Below are positions 1-8,625 of a stretch of DNA of 64,000 nt, one piece after another. Location of the stretch: the NCBI GenBank assembly GCA_902583295.1, contig CACHUY010000001.1:44129-108128 (forward strand). The letters are read 5' to 3'. The position numbers were made by a program, and so were the translations under genes. Origin of the DNA: an uncultured Pelagibacteraceae bacterium (GTDB lineage: Bacteria > Pseudomonadota > Alphaproteobacteria > Pelagibacterales > Pelagibacteraceae). Position 1 is the first letter of the stretch. Each line of letters begins with the position of its first letter. Under the pieces are notes generated by a model that saw nothing but the letters and a program-made list of their open reading frames with translations, did no database searches and was not told where the DNA came from.

Positions 1-526
1 AGCTTAAATCATAATCATCACACAAAATAACTCCATCATTTTGAATTACCTCACTACAACAGTTTAAATCATTCATAACAGTTGAATAATCATGTCCACC
101 ATCAAGAAAAACATAATCAACCTTTGACATGTCTATATTTTTTAAAATTTTATTAGAGTTACCTTTTATAAGAGATACATTTTCCCTAAATTTTCTAAGC
201 AAATCTTTTACAGCTTCGATACTATAAGGGTTTTGTCTTTTAATGTAATTGAAATAGATTGTTTTAAAAGGATTATTAAATTTAGTGTTCGGAATAACCT
301 CATTCTTAGTTTCATGACCTTCATGAAACAAATCTACACCAATGTAATTAAAGTCATTTCCATGTATTGAACTAAGCAATTCGCATACATTACGAGCAGT
401 AACTCCATGAAAAACACCAATTTCAAGAAAAACTTTTGGTTTTTTTTTAGAAATTTCTTCTAAAAAAAATTCTCCTACACCCTTTTGTTTTAAGCTAGTT
501 TTGCGAAAATATTTTTGATATTTCAA
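1..526 (-). CDS. SAM-dependent class I methyltransferase, 3' end cut by the left edge
   Basis: The minus-strand frame is open from a TTG codon at 524-526 to the window edge, about 175 codons. The translation contains FLEIGVFHGVTARNV, a glycine-rich motif I of class I methyltransferases, and later VDYVFLDGGHDYSTVM, the acidic LDGxHxY segment typical of the Methyltransf_24 group. The substrate cannot be told. An in-frame stop lies at 542-544 and I see no ATG between it and the conserved part, so TTG is the best available start. It lies one base after the nrdB stop, so it may be translated from the nrdA-nrdB message. The C-terminus is outside the window. The fold assignment is fairly safe; the role is unknown. 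Confidence 0.7.
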   Translation of the reverse strand, partial: MKYQKYFRKTSLKQKGVGEFFLEEISKKKPKVFLEIGVFHGVTARNVCELLSSIHGNDFNYIGVDLFHEGHETKNEVIPNTKFNNPFKTIYFNYIKRQNPYSIEAVKDLLRKFRENVSLIKGNSNKILKNIDMSKVDYVFLDGGHDYSTVMNDLNCCSEVIQNDGVILCDDYDLS

Positions 527-527
527 A

Positions 528-1559
528 TTAACTAAATGCTTCTACCCACGTACCTTGAGTGGATGCTTTAGAATATTCAGTTGCACGACCTTCAAAAAAG
601 TTCATATGCTCAACTGCATTAAGCATAGTATCTAACCAGCCTAAAGGATTTTTATCCACATCATAAATAGCTTCTAAACCTAACTGATCTAGTCTTCTAT
701 TAGCTATAAATCGAATGTAATCCTTAACATCTTTTGCACTTAAACCTTCCATTGGACCCATTTCAAAAGCTAAATCAATAAAAGCGTCTTCGTGCTCAAT
801 GATTGTTCTGCAAGCTTCATAAATTTCTTTCTTTAACTTTGGTGTCCATATTTCAGGGTTTTCATTAATGAATTCTTTAAAAATTCTTATCATAGAATTA
901 CAGTGAAGTGTTTCATCTCTGACTGACCAAGTAACAATCTGACCCATACCTTTCATCTTGTTATGTCTTGGAAAATTTAACAAGATCGCAAAACTTGCAA
1001 ATAACTGAAGTCCTTCAGTGAATGCACTAAATACAGCCACTGTTTTAGCAATATCTTCTTTTGAATTTACATTAAAGTTTTGCATATAATCGTATTTATC
1101 TTTCATTTCTTTATACTTCATGAAAGCAGAATATTCAGACTCTGGCATTCCAATAGTATCTAAAAGATGTGAGTAAGCTGCCACATGAACTGTTTCCATT
1201 GAAGCAAAAGCAGTCATCATCATTAAAACTTCAGTTGGTTTAAAAACTGTTGTGTAATGTCTCAAGTAACAATTATTTACCTCAACATCAGCTTGAGTAA
1301 AGAATCTAAAAATTTGTGTTAATAAATTTTTTTCTGATTGTGATAAGTTTTTTTGCCAATCTCTAACATCGTCTCCTAAAGGAACTTCTTCTGGTAACCA
1401 ATGAATTCTTTGTTGAGTTAACCAAGCATCATAACACCAAGGATATCTAAATGGTTTATAAACAGGATTTTCTACTAATAATCCCATCTTTTTGGGATGG
1501 ATAATTTCTTTTTTTTCAGGTTGTATAATTTCTGAGTTTATTTTTTCGGCTACTGACAT
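528..1559 (-). CDS. nrdB: Ribonucleoside-diphosphate reductase, small (beta) subunit, class Ia type
   Basis: This is the radical-generating subunit that works with NrdA to reduce ribonucleotides to deoxyribonucleotides in the cytoplasm. The carboxylate and histidine ligands of the dimetal site are visible: D91, E122, H125, E182, E216 and H219. A tyrosine (Y129) sits four residues after H125, where the E. coli radical Y122 lies after H118, so this is a classic tyrosyl-radical enzyme. An upstream in-frame GTG exists at 1568, but ATG at 1559 has GAGGAG eight bases before it and is the better start. The gene overlaps the nrdA stop by 10 bp, which implies translational coupling. There is no N-terminal ATP-cone. 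Confidence 0.95.
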   Translation of the reverse strand: MSVAEKINSEIIQPEKKEIIHPKKMGLLVENPVYKPFRYPWCYDAWLTQQRIHWLPEEVPLGDDVRDWQKNLSQSEKNLLTQIFRFFTQADVEVNNCYLRHYTTVFKPTEVLMMMTAFASMETVHVAAYSHLLDTIGMPESEYSAFMKYKEMKDKYDYMQNFNVNSKEDIAKTVAVFSAFTEGLQLFASFAILLNFPRHNKMKGMGQIVTWSVRDETLHCNSMIRIFKEFINENPEIWTPKLKKEIYEACRTIIEHEDAFIDLAFEMGPMEGLSAKDVKDYIRFIANRRLDQLGLEAIYDVDKNPLGWLDTMLNAVEHMNFFEGRATEYSKASTQGTWVEAFS

Positions 1560-3487
1560 GATAGACACTCCTCGTATTCGGTTTCTTCAGTTTTGGTTGA
1601 TTTATTTTTGTAAACATTCGCCATAATATCAGTTGATTTTGCATCATTGATATTTTCAGCTCTTTGAATTGATTTTGATCTGCAATAATAAAGGCTCTTT
1701 AAACCTTTTTTCCAAGCATCAAAATGAATTTTATGAAGTTCTTTCTTATGAACATCCGCAGGTAAAAATAAATTTACTGATTGAGCTTGAGATATAAATG
1801 GAGTTCTGTCTCCACTTAACTCGATAATCCAATTTTGGTTCAACTCAAATGCTGTCTTAAAAACATCCTTCTCTAAATCAGTTAAGAAATCTAAATGAGA
1901 TATTGAACCCTGATTAGTTGTAATACTTGACCAAGTTTCATCATCATTTTTGCCGTGGCTCTCTAAAATTTCCTCTAAATATCTATTTTTAACATTAAAT
2001 GAACCAGATAAAGTTTTGTGTGTGTAACTATTAGCAGCAATAGGTTCTACTCCTGGTGATGCTCCACCACAAATAATAGAAATTGAAGCTGTTGGTGCTA
2101 TTGCAGTTTTGTTGGAAAATCTCTCTTGATAACCATATTCTGCAGCATCAGGACATGCCCCTCTTTCTTCAGCTAAATCTTTAGAAGCTTGATTTACTTT
2201 TGCATCTATATCTTTAAATATTTTTTTGTTCCAAGATTTAGCCATTACAGACTCTAAAGGAATTCTGTTTTTTTGTAGAAAAGAATGGAAACCCATTACA
2301 CCTAATCCAACACTTCTCTCTCTTTCAGCTGAGTACTTTGCGTCTTTAAATTGATCTGGAGCTTTGTTTATAAAGTCAGATAAAACATTATCTAAAAATC
2401 TCATAACATCATTAATCATGTTTGGATCATCTTTCCACTCATCATATTTTTCTAAGTTTAAAGATGATAAGCAACAAACTGCTGTTCTATCTCTACCATC
2501 TTTATCTATTCCTGTTGGTAAAGTAATTTCACTACATAGATTAGAAGTTTTAACAGTTAGATTTGCTAACTTGTGATGTTGAGGAATTTGTCTGTTAACG
2601 GTATCAATATAAATTATATATGGTTCACCAGTTTCAATTCTTGCCGTCAACAATCTTATCCATAAGTTTCTTGCAGAAATAGTTTGTTGGATTGTTCCAT
2701 CTGCAGGACTTTTTAAAGCCCACTGTTCATCAGTTTCTACAGCTCTCATAAATGCATCTGAAACTAAAACACCATGATGTAAATTTAATGCTTTTCTATT
2801 TGGATCACCACCTGTTGGTCTTCTCATCTCTATAAATTCCTCTATTTCTGGATGATCAATTGGAAGATAACAAGCGGCAGACCCTCTTCTTAATGATCCT
2901 TGGCTAATTGCCATAGTCAACGAGTCCATAACTTTAATAAATGGAATTATTCCTGATGTCTTTCCAACTTTACCAATTTTTTCACCAATAGATCTTAAGT
3001 TACCCCAATAACTTCCGATGCCACCTCCTTTTGCAGCAAGCCAAACATTTTCACTCCATAAATCTAAAATGCCTCCTAAGCTATCTGATGCTTCATTTAA
3101 AAAACAAGAAATAGGTAATCCTCTTTTAGTTCCACCATTTGACAAAACTGGAGTTGCAGGCATAAACCAAAGGTTGCTTATGTAATTATAAATTCTTTGA
3201 GCATGAAGATTGTCATCAGCATATGAACTTGCAACTCTAGCAAATAAATCTTGAAAAGATTCGTTGTGACCAAGATATCTATCTTTTAAAGTTGCTTTAC
3301 CAAAGTCAGTTAGGTTTACATCTTTTGAACGGTCAATCTTAATAATGATACCTTTGTCGTTTTGAAATAGTTCAGTTTCGTTATTTAATGAGAAAAGATC
3401 AGGTCTTTTGTCTTTTGAAACCTCGTTTACTTGAGGGCTATATTCAGAGACAGCTTTCTTTAGGGCCTGCGATAAAATTTTGTTCAT
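1550..3487 (-). CDS. nrdA: Ribonucleoside-diphosphate reductase, large (alpha) subunit, without an ATP-cone
   Basis: This is the catalytic subunit of class I ribonucleotide reductase. The active-site cysteines are visible: LPISCFL (equivalent to E. coli C225), NLCSEITLPT (N437, C439, E441) and AVCCLSS (C462). The C-terminal ECLSCQ supplies the CxxC pair re-reduced by thioredoxin or glutaredoxin. The longest frame begins at a TTG at 3523, but that codon lies inside a candidate NrdR box; ATG at 3487 gives 645 residues and is preferred. E. coli NrdA has 761. The missing part is the N-terminal ATP-cone, so the dATP off-switch should be absent. It is followed directly by nrdB. Confidence 0.93.
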   Translation of the reverse strand: MNKILSQALKKAVSEYSPQVNEVSKDKRPDLFSLNNETELFQNDKGIIIKIDRSKDVNLTDFGKATLKDRYLGHNESFQDLFARVASSYADDNLHAQRIYNYISNLWFMPATPVLSNGGTKRGLPISCFLNEASDSLGGILDLWSENVWLAAKGGGIGSYWGNLRSIGEKIGKVGKTSGIIPFIKVMDSLTMAISQGSLRRGSAACYLPIDHPEIEEFIEMRRPTGGDPNRKALNLHHGVLVSDAFMRAVETDEQWALKSPADGTIQQTISARNLWIRLLTARIETGEPYIIYIDTVNRQIPQHHKLANLTVKTSNLCSEITLPTGIDKDGRDRTAVCCLSSLNLEKYDEWKDDPNMINDVMRFLDNVLSDFINKAPDQFKDAKYSAERERSVGLGVMGFHSFLQKNRIPLESVMAKSWNKKIFKDIDAKVNQASKDLAEERGACPDAAEYGYQERFSNKTAIAPTASISIICGGASPGVEPIAANSYTHKTLSGSFNVKNRYLEEILESHGKNDDETWSSITTNQGSISHLDFLTDLEKDVFKTAFELNQNWIIELSGDRTPFISQAQSVNLFLPADVHKKELHKIHFDAWKKGLKSLYYCRSKSIQRAENINDAKSTDIMANVYKNKSTKTEETEYEECLSCQ

Positions 3488-3520
3488 AACTTTTATTATA
3501 TTTTGTTTATTATACGAAAA

Positions 3521-3567
3521 CAACTACATGTTGTAGGCGTTTTGAGTTAATATACTATATAAACAGC
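3521..3567 (-). promoter_or_regulatory. Candidate tandem NrdR boxes upstream of nrdA
   Basis: Two 16-bp sites, at 3521-3536 and 3552-3567, resemble the NrdR consensus ACACTATATATAGTGT. By hand the first matches 9 of 16 and includes the near palindrome CTACATGTTGTAG; the second matches 11 of 16. Their starts are 31 bp apart, the about three-turn spacing usual for NrdR box pairs. They lie 34-80 bp before the preferred nrdA start. NrdR represses ribonucleotide reductase genes in most bacteria. The matches are imperfect in AT-rich DNA, so this is a prediction resting mainly on spacing and position. Confidence 0.45.
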
Positions 3568-3666
3568 AAATCAACAGAACATTTATAGAACGTGACAAAT
3601 TATTTATCAATAAAAAAAATTAAAAAATTGCAATTAATTAACATAAAAGGGGTAAGAAATTAACAA

Positions 3667-5121
3667 ATGACACAAAATATTAAAATTGACCCCTACGGTT
3701 TCAGAGAATATGACGCGCGATGGTTGTATGAAGAAAACATAAATAAAGCAGGAATAGAGAATCTTGGAAAAGGTCTAGGAACACAAATAATTAATCACAC
3801 ACACAAAAATAATCCTACAGTTATAGTTGGTCATGATTATCGTTCTTATAGTGAGGAGATAAAAACTGCTCTAAAAAAAGGTTTAATATCAACTGGGTGT
3901 AACGTTGAAGATGTTGGATTGTCATTATCACCAATGGTTTATTTTGCACAATTTAATTTAAACTCTGATGCTGTTGCAATGGTAACTGCAAGTCACAATG
4001 AAAATGGGTGGACTGGAGTTAAGATGGGTATCAAAAAAGGATTAACTCATGCCCCAGAAGAAATGAAGGAATTAAAAGAAATAACATTAAATGAAAAATT
4101 TATATCAGGTCAAGGAAGTGAGAAACAAATTGAAAATTTCCAACAAGTTTACAAAGAAGATTTAATCAAAAGTAATAAAATTAATAAAAAAATAAAAGCT
4201 GTTGTTGCATGCGGTAATGGTACCGCAGGTATATTCGCTCCAGATATATTAAGAGGAATAGGTTGCGAAGTAATTGAACTAGATTGTAATTTAGACTGGA
4301 CTTTTCCAAAATACAATCCTAACCCTGAGGATTTAGAGATGCTTCATGAAATAGCAAAATCTGTAAAAGAAAATAATGCAGATATAGGTTTTGGTTTTGA
4401 TGGAGATGGTGACAGAGTTGGAGTGATTGACAACAAAGGTAACGAGATATTTTCAGATAAAATTGGTTTATTGATTGCTAGAAATTTATCAACAAAACAT
4501 CAAAATTCAAAGTTTGTAGTAGATGTAAAATCTACAGGTTTATATGCAAAAGATAAAGTATTAGGAAAAAACAACTGCGATACGATTTATTGGAAAACGG
4601 GTCATTCTCATATTAAAAGAAAAGTTAATACAGAAAAAGCTTTGGCTGGGTTTGAAAAAAGTGGGCATTTCTTTTTTAATCAACCACTAGGTTATGGATA
4701 CGATGATGGTATTAATTCTGCAATTCAGGTTTGTCATTTACTAAATAATCAAAATAAAGAAATGAGTGAAATTATTGATGAATTACCTATAACTTATCAA
4801 TCACCTACTATGGCTCCTTTTTGTAAAGATGAAGAGAAATATCAAGTAGTTGAGGAATTAGTAAAACAGGTGGAAAAAGTTAAAAGTGATAAAATTAAAA
4901 TAGATGATCAAATCATATCAGAGATTTTAACTGTAAATGGAATTAGATTTTCTTTTGAGGATGGTTCATGGGGTTTAATCAGAGCGTCATCTAATAAACC
5001 GTCATTAGTAGTTGTTACAGAGAGCCCAACCTCAGACAGTAGAAAGAAAAAAATCTTTGATTTTATTGATGATTTACTCCAAAAAACTGGAAAAATTGGA
5101 GATTATGACCAAAAGATTTAA
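3667..5121 (+). CDS. Phosphomannomutase/phosphoglucomutase (alpha-D-phosphohexomutase family)
   Basis: It interconverts hexose 6-phosphate and hexose 1-phosphate and so feeds sugar nucleotide and envelope polysaccharide synthesis. The 484 residues show the four family signatures. The phosphoserine loop TASHNENGW has its catalytic Ser at 109. The Mg loop DGDGDR has aspartates at 245, 247 and 249. The sugar-binding loop FEKSGH lies near 329-334, and the phosphate-binding end RASSNKPSLVV near the C-terminus. Size and motifs match the AlgC/ManB type that handles both glucose and mannose. It is divergent from nrdAB and stands alone with its own terminator. Preference for mannose or glucose cannot be read from sequence. 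Confidence 0.9.
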   Translation: MTQNIKIDPYGFREYDARWLYEENINKAGIENLGKGLGTQIINHTHKNNPTVIVGHDYRSYSEEIKTALKKGLISTGCNVEDVGLSLSPMVYFAQFNLNSDAVAMVTASHNENGWTGVKMGIKKGLTHAPEEMKELKEITLNEKFISGQGSEKQIENFQQVYKEDLIKSNKINKKIKAVVACGNGTAGIFAPDILRGIGCEVIELDCNLDWTFPKYNPNPEDLEMLHEIAKSVKENNADIGFGFDGDGDRVGVIDNKGNEIFSDKIGLLIARNLSTKHQNSKFVVDVKSTGLYAKDKVLGKNNCDTIYWKTGHSHIKRKVNTEKALAGFEKSGHFFFNQPLGYGYDDGINSAIQVCHLLNNQNKEMSEIIDELPITYQSPTMAPFCKDEEKYQVVEELVKQVEKVKSDKIKIDDQIISEILTVNGIRFSFEDGSWGLIRASSNKPSLVVVTESPTSDSRKKKIFDFIDDLLQKTGKIGDYDQKI

Positions 5122-5192
5122 AGGTTAATAAACATCATTTTCAACTAATAAGTGTTAATAAAATTGTAAAGAATCATTTAAAATTATTTTAT

Positions 5193-5231
5193 GAGGTGAT
5201 GGAGGGAGACTGAAGTCACCTCTTTTTTTTT
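5193..5231 (+). terminator. Intrinsic terminator after the phosphohexomutase gene
   Basis: GAGGTGA (5193-5199) pairs with TCACCTC (5216-5222) across a 16-base loop and is followed by nine T residues (5223-5231). It lies about 70 bp after the stop codon at 5121 and before the DUF2061 gene. A structured leader for the next gene was considered, but the stem followed by a long T run is simplest read as a terminator. Confidence 0.8.
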
Positions 5232-5268
5232 GTGAGATTTATAAACCTTATTTTTCCTATATACCTAA

Positions 5269-5472
5269 ATGATGGCAGATAAAAAAATAAGATCCGTTGC
5301 GAAAACTTTTTCTTGGAGGCTTTTTATTTTTATTTATTGGGTAATATTTGGCTACATTTATACCGGAACATTTGTGGGAGCTGGAATTTTAGGGGTTGGA
5401 TCAATTATTCCACTTTTTTTCTATTACTTTCATGAGCGGATTTGGAACAAAGTTAAATGGGGCACCAATTAA
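5269..5472 (+). CDS. DUF2061 small membrane protein
   Basis: This 67-residue protein has a charged start, the RSVAKTFSWR motif typical of DUF2061, two hydrophobic segments (about residues 17-31 and 37-53) and the ending FHERIWNKVKWG. The family is found in inner membranes of many proteobacteria and has no established function; some members sit near sulfate assimilation genes. Two adjacent ATG codons (5269 and 5272) could serve as start. The 3' end overlaps the convergent malonyl-CoA decarboxylase gene by 4 bp. Confidence 0.8.
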   Translation: MMADKKIRSVAKTFSWRLFIFIYWVIFGYIYTGTFVGAGILGVGSIIPLFFYYFHERIWNKVKWGTN

Positions 5473-6782
5473 ATAAACTTTTTAAGTTTATCTGAGACTA
5501 TTACTTTTTTGTTGTTGATATAATCCTCGTGATTTTTTTCTATATTTTTAAGTTCATATAAATAATTTACCATAACACCAAAAGATCTATTAAAACCAAC
5601 CTCTGATACATTTGCATTTATATTTATATCCTCAACTATAGCTCCATTTCCTAGATGAAATCTTGTTACATCATTAATAGGTAATTGCTTATGGTTTTTT
5701 TCATTTATTAAATAGTGAGCTACTAATTTTAAAATAGCATCCTTATTAGATACAATTCTTGTATCACCAATTTTTAAATCTGGAGATTTTAAGAAAGATA
5801 TATTTTCTAAAGGAATGTTTCCTAGAATATTTTTTATTTTGTTGTCTTCTAGATATGAAAACCAATCTCTAAAACCTGGAATGGGTGACAAAGTTCCAAA
5901 GTGTTTTATGTTAGGTAATTCTTCTTGGATTTCATAAACAACTCTTTTAATTAAAAAATTTCCTAAAGTAACTCTTGATAAACCTTCTTGGCAGTTACTT
6001 ATAGAATAAAATGTTGCTGTATCATAATTTTTATTCCCAGTTGAGTGTGGTTTTGTAATTTCTTGTATCGATTTACCTAGACCATTTGTAAGTGCTACTT
6101 GAACAAATATTATGGGCTCATCTTCAAGTGCTGGATGAAAATATGAAAAAAATCTTCTATCCTCCCCTAGTCTTCTCTTAAGTTCATCCATATCTTTAAT
6201 TTTGTGAACTCTCTCATATTTCATAATTTTTTCTAAAACTGCTGCTTTTGTATCCCAGGTAATTTTGGCTAATCTTAAAAACCCAGGATTAAACCAAGAC
6301 TTAAATAATTCTCTTAAATCATCATCCAGAGGTTTTAATTCCGAATTCTCTTTTAATACTTTCAATAAATCTTCTCTTAATGAGACTATGGTAGAGATAC
6401 CATTTGGAGCCATATTCATTCTTCTAAATAGTTCTCTTCTCTTTCCTTCAGATACTATGAATAAATTAAATAAATTTTTGTCGTTCTGAGTTTTTTGATA
6501 AGTTTCTATAGCTTCTGATACCTTCGTGTGATTAGGTTTAAATTTCTCGTTAATTTTTTTAAAAAAAGCTAGTTTATTTTCATGAGTAAGAGTTTGATAT
6601 AAATCGGTAACATCTCTTGCAACAGTAATTCCAAAAGCAGCACCTTTATTAGATATTAAATCATCACATAATGACAGTATTGTTTCTAAATCATTCTTTT
6701 TAAGTTCCTTTTTCTTAAATAGCTTTTGACCTACATCGGCAATTGATGAGATGATATCTTTTAAGTTAAACATGTTTTTCAT
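5469..6782 (-). CDS. Malonyl-CoA decarboxylase
   Basis: It decarboxylates malonyl-CoA to acetyl-CoA and CO2. The 437-residue protein has the MCD two-part layout: a helical N-terminal domain (roughly 1-180) and a GNAT-like C-terminal domain carrying HPALEDEPI, FYSISNCQEGL, GNFLIKRVV, the signature TLSPIPGF, and FHLGNGA with the histidine expected at the active site. It follows the TauE-like gene by 2 bp and ends the minus-strand block that begins with the TRAP transporter genes. With a TRAP system and a CoA-transferase nearby, a malonate catabolic role is possible; otherwise it may clear malonyl-CoA. The family call is firm, the physiological link is inference. Confidence 0.9.
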   Translation of the reverse strand: MKNMFNLKDIISSIADVGQKLFKKKELKKNDLETILSLCDDLISNKGAAFGITVARDVTDLYQTLTHENKLAFFKKINEKFKPNHTKVSEAIETYQKTQNDKNLFNLFIVSEGKRRELFRRMNMAPNGISTIVSLREDLLKVLKENSELKPLDDDLRELFKSWFNPGFLRLAKITWDTKAAVLEKIMKYERVHKIKDMDELKRRLGEDRRFFSYFHPALEDEPIIFVQVALTNGLGKSIQEITKPHSTGNKNYDTATFYSISNCQEGLSRVTLGNFLIKRVVYEIQEELPNIKHFGTLSPIPGFRDWFSYLEDNKIKNILGNIPLENISFLKSPDLKIGDTRIVSNKDAILKLVAHYLINEKNHKQLPINDVTRFHLGNGAIVEDININANVSEVGFNRSFGVMVNYLYELKNIEKNHEDYINNKKVIVSDKLKKFI

Positions 6783-6784
6783 AT

Positions 6785-7621
6785 CTAATTTATACTTAAA
6801 TATTCATAAAAAGATCTTATTGAAACAATTATTAAAAATGAGCCAAAAATCTTACTCAATAAACTTTTGTTGATTTTATATACCGCTTTAGCACCTATCC
6901 GAGCCATTAACATCGTCACAGGCACAAAGACAATAAAACCTAATAAATTAATATAACCTAAACTAAAGGGAGTATTTACATTATTGACAATTTTACCACC
7001 AACTATCATTGTTGTGGTTCCTGTAACTGCAATTAAAAATCCAACTGCAGCGGCTGTCCCAATTGATTTTCTTATATCATAACCAAATGTTCTCATAAAA
7101 GGAACCATCAAAGATCCTCCACCAATACCAAGAGGAACTGAAATAAATCCTATAACAATTCCTGAGATATTTTTTACTATATTAGATATTTTTTTTGGAT
7201 TTTCTAAAAGCTTATCTCTAATAAAGATAAAGAATAAACCAACAATAAATGCAAATATTGAAAAAAATAAAACTAAAGATGGTGTTTTTAAATTAACTGC
7301 TAAAAAAGTTCCAGCTATAACACCAAATAAAATGAAGATACCAAATGATTTAACCATCTTAAAATCCACAGCATCATATTCCATGTGTGTTTTAGTGGAA
7401 ATTATTGAGGTTGGAATTATTATTGCTAAAGAAGTTCCAACCGAAAGATGCATTCTTGTAACGATATCAAAATCTAAAACTGTAAAAGCATAATATAAAG
7501 CTGGAACCATTATTATTCCTCCACCAACGCCCAATAAACCAGCCATAAAACCAGCTACTGCTGCAGCAATAGCTAACACGACTAATAAATTCATAATTTC
7601 ATTAATATTTGAAATATCCAT
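6785..7621 (-). CDS. TauE/SafE family sulfite or organic anion exporter
   Basis: A 278-residue integral membrane protein with about eight hydrophobic segments. It has the duplicated glycine-rich motif of the family: GLLGVGGGIIMVPAL near residue 30 and PLGIGGGSLMVPF near 165. TauE/SafE proteins export sulfite or sulfoacetate in sulfonate users, but many members carry other anions. The start codon overlaps the dusA stop (TAATG). Its operon partners here are dusA and malonyl-CoA decarboxylase rather than sulfonate genes; the taurine cluster lies about 28 kb away, so sulfite export is only one option. Confidence 0.85.
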   Translation of the reverse strand: MDISNINEIMNLLVVLAIAAAVAGFMAGLLGVGGGIIMVPALYYAFTVLDFDIVTRMHLSVGTSLAIIIPTSIISTKTHMEYDAVDFKMVKSFGIFILFGVIAGTFLAVNLKTPSLVLFFSIFAFIVGLFFIFIRDKLLENPKKISNIVKNISGIVIGFISVPLGIGGGSLMVPFMRTFGYDIRKSIGTAAAVGFLIAVTGTTTMIVGGKIVNNVNTPFSLGYINLLGFIVFVPVTMLMARIGAKAVYKINKSLLSKIFGSFLIIVSIRSFYEYLSIN

Positions 7622-8625
7622 TATGTATTTGCCTGATTGGCTTTTTCATTATTTTGAACAATTGTCATTATATGTTTTGTTTTTTGAAAATCAGATTCAC
7701 GAGCCATTAAATTATCGCTTAAATATCTTTTCCATTCCTTTGATCCTATTTGGCCATGGTATAAACCTACAGTGTGTCTCATTATATGATTTACTTTTGT
7801 TCCTAATTTAACTTCTTTTTCAACATATTCTAAAAGCTGCTCGGCTACTTGTTCTCTGGTGGGATTAATTTTTGTGTTAAAAATTTCTTTTTCAATTTCT
7901 ACTAATGAATATGGATTTTGATATATAGATCTTCCAATCATTACACCATCACTGTGATTTAAATGATTATTAATTTCATCTATTTTAGAAATACCTCCAT
8001 TTATAATTATTTCTAATTCAGGATTTTGTTTTTTAATTTCATAAACCATATTGTAATTAAGTTTTGGAATATTTAAATTTTGCTTTGGAGAAAGTCCTGT
8101 TAACATCGCCTTTCTAGCGTGTAAAATAAATGTTTTGGTCCCAGCATCCCTCATTTTGTGTATAAAATTATTTAAATACTCAAAGCTTTCTACATCATCA
8201 AATCCAATTCTAGTTTTAGCAGTTACTGGAATTTTACATGAATTAACCATAGCGCTTATACATTCTGCTACAAGATCAGGCTCTTTCATTAAGCAAGCAC
8301 CAAACATATTTTTTTGAACCTTTTTGCTAGGACAACCTAAGTTAATATTAATTTCATCATACCCCATACCCTCTGCAATCTTTGCAACTTCAGCTAGCTC
8401 TTCTTTATTTGATCCACCTACCTGCAATGCTAGTGGTTTTTCTTCAGGACTATAAGATAATATTTTTTTTCTATCCCCATGTATTGCAGATTTTGTTGCA
8501 ACCATCTCGCTATAAAGCATCACATTTTTACTCATTAATCTTAGGAAAAAACGATCATGTCTATCAGTACAATCCATCATTGGAGCAACTGAAATTTTTC
8601 TATTAATTTTATTATTAATATCCAA
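7621..8625 (-). CDS. dusA: tRNA-dihydrouridine(20/20a) synthase
   Basis: This FMN enzyme reduces uridines in the tRNA D-loop. The 334 residues start with SVAPMMDCTDRHDRFFLRL, which closely resembles the DusA signature. The catalytic Cys is in NMFGACLM, within the conserved NLGCPSKKVQ segment. A C-terminal helical tRNA-binding part follows the TIM barrel (about 1-240). The start overlaps the end of dctM by 11 bp, so a housekeeping gene is carried inside a transport operon, as is common in compact genomes. Confidence in the subtype is high because of the TDRH motif. Confidence 0.93.
   Translation of the reverse strand: MDINNKINRKISVAPMMDCTDRHDRFFLRLMSKNVMLYSEMVATKSAIHGDRKKILSYSPEEKPLALQVGGSNKEELAEVAKIAEGMGYDEININLGCPSKKVQKNMFGACLMKEPDLVAECISAMVNSCKIPVTAKTRIGFDDVESFEYLNNFIHKMRDAGTKTFILHARKAMLTGLSPKQNLNIPKLNYNMVYEIKKQNPELEIIINGGISKIDEINNHLNHSDGVMIGRSIYQNPYSLVEIEKEIFNTKINPTREQVAEQLLEYVEKEVKLGTKVNHIMRHTVGLYHGQIGSKEWKRYLSDNLMARESDFQKTKHIMTIVQNNEKANQANT

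Noticed and set aside
5193..5231. Riboswitch or structured small RNA upstream of the DUF2061 gene
   Set aside because: The only clear structure is one 7-bp stem followed by nine T residues, sufficiently explained as a terminator; no conserved aptamer features were recognised.
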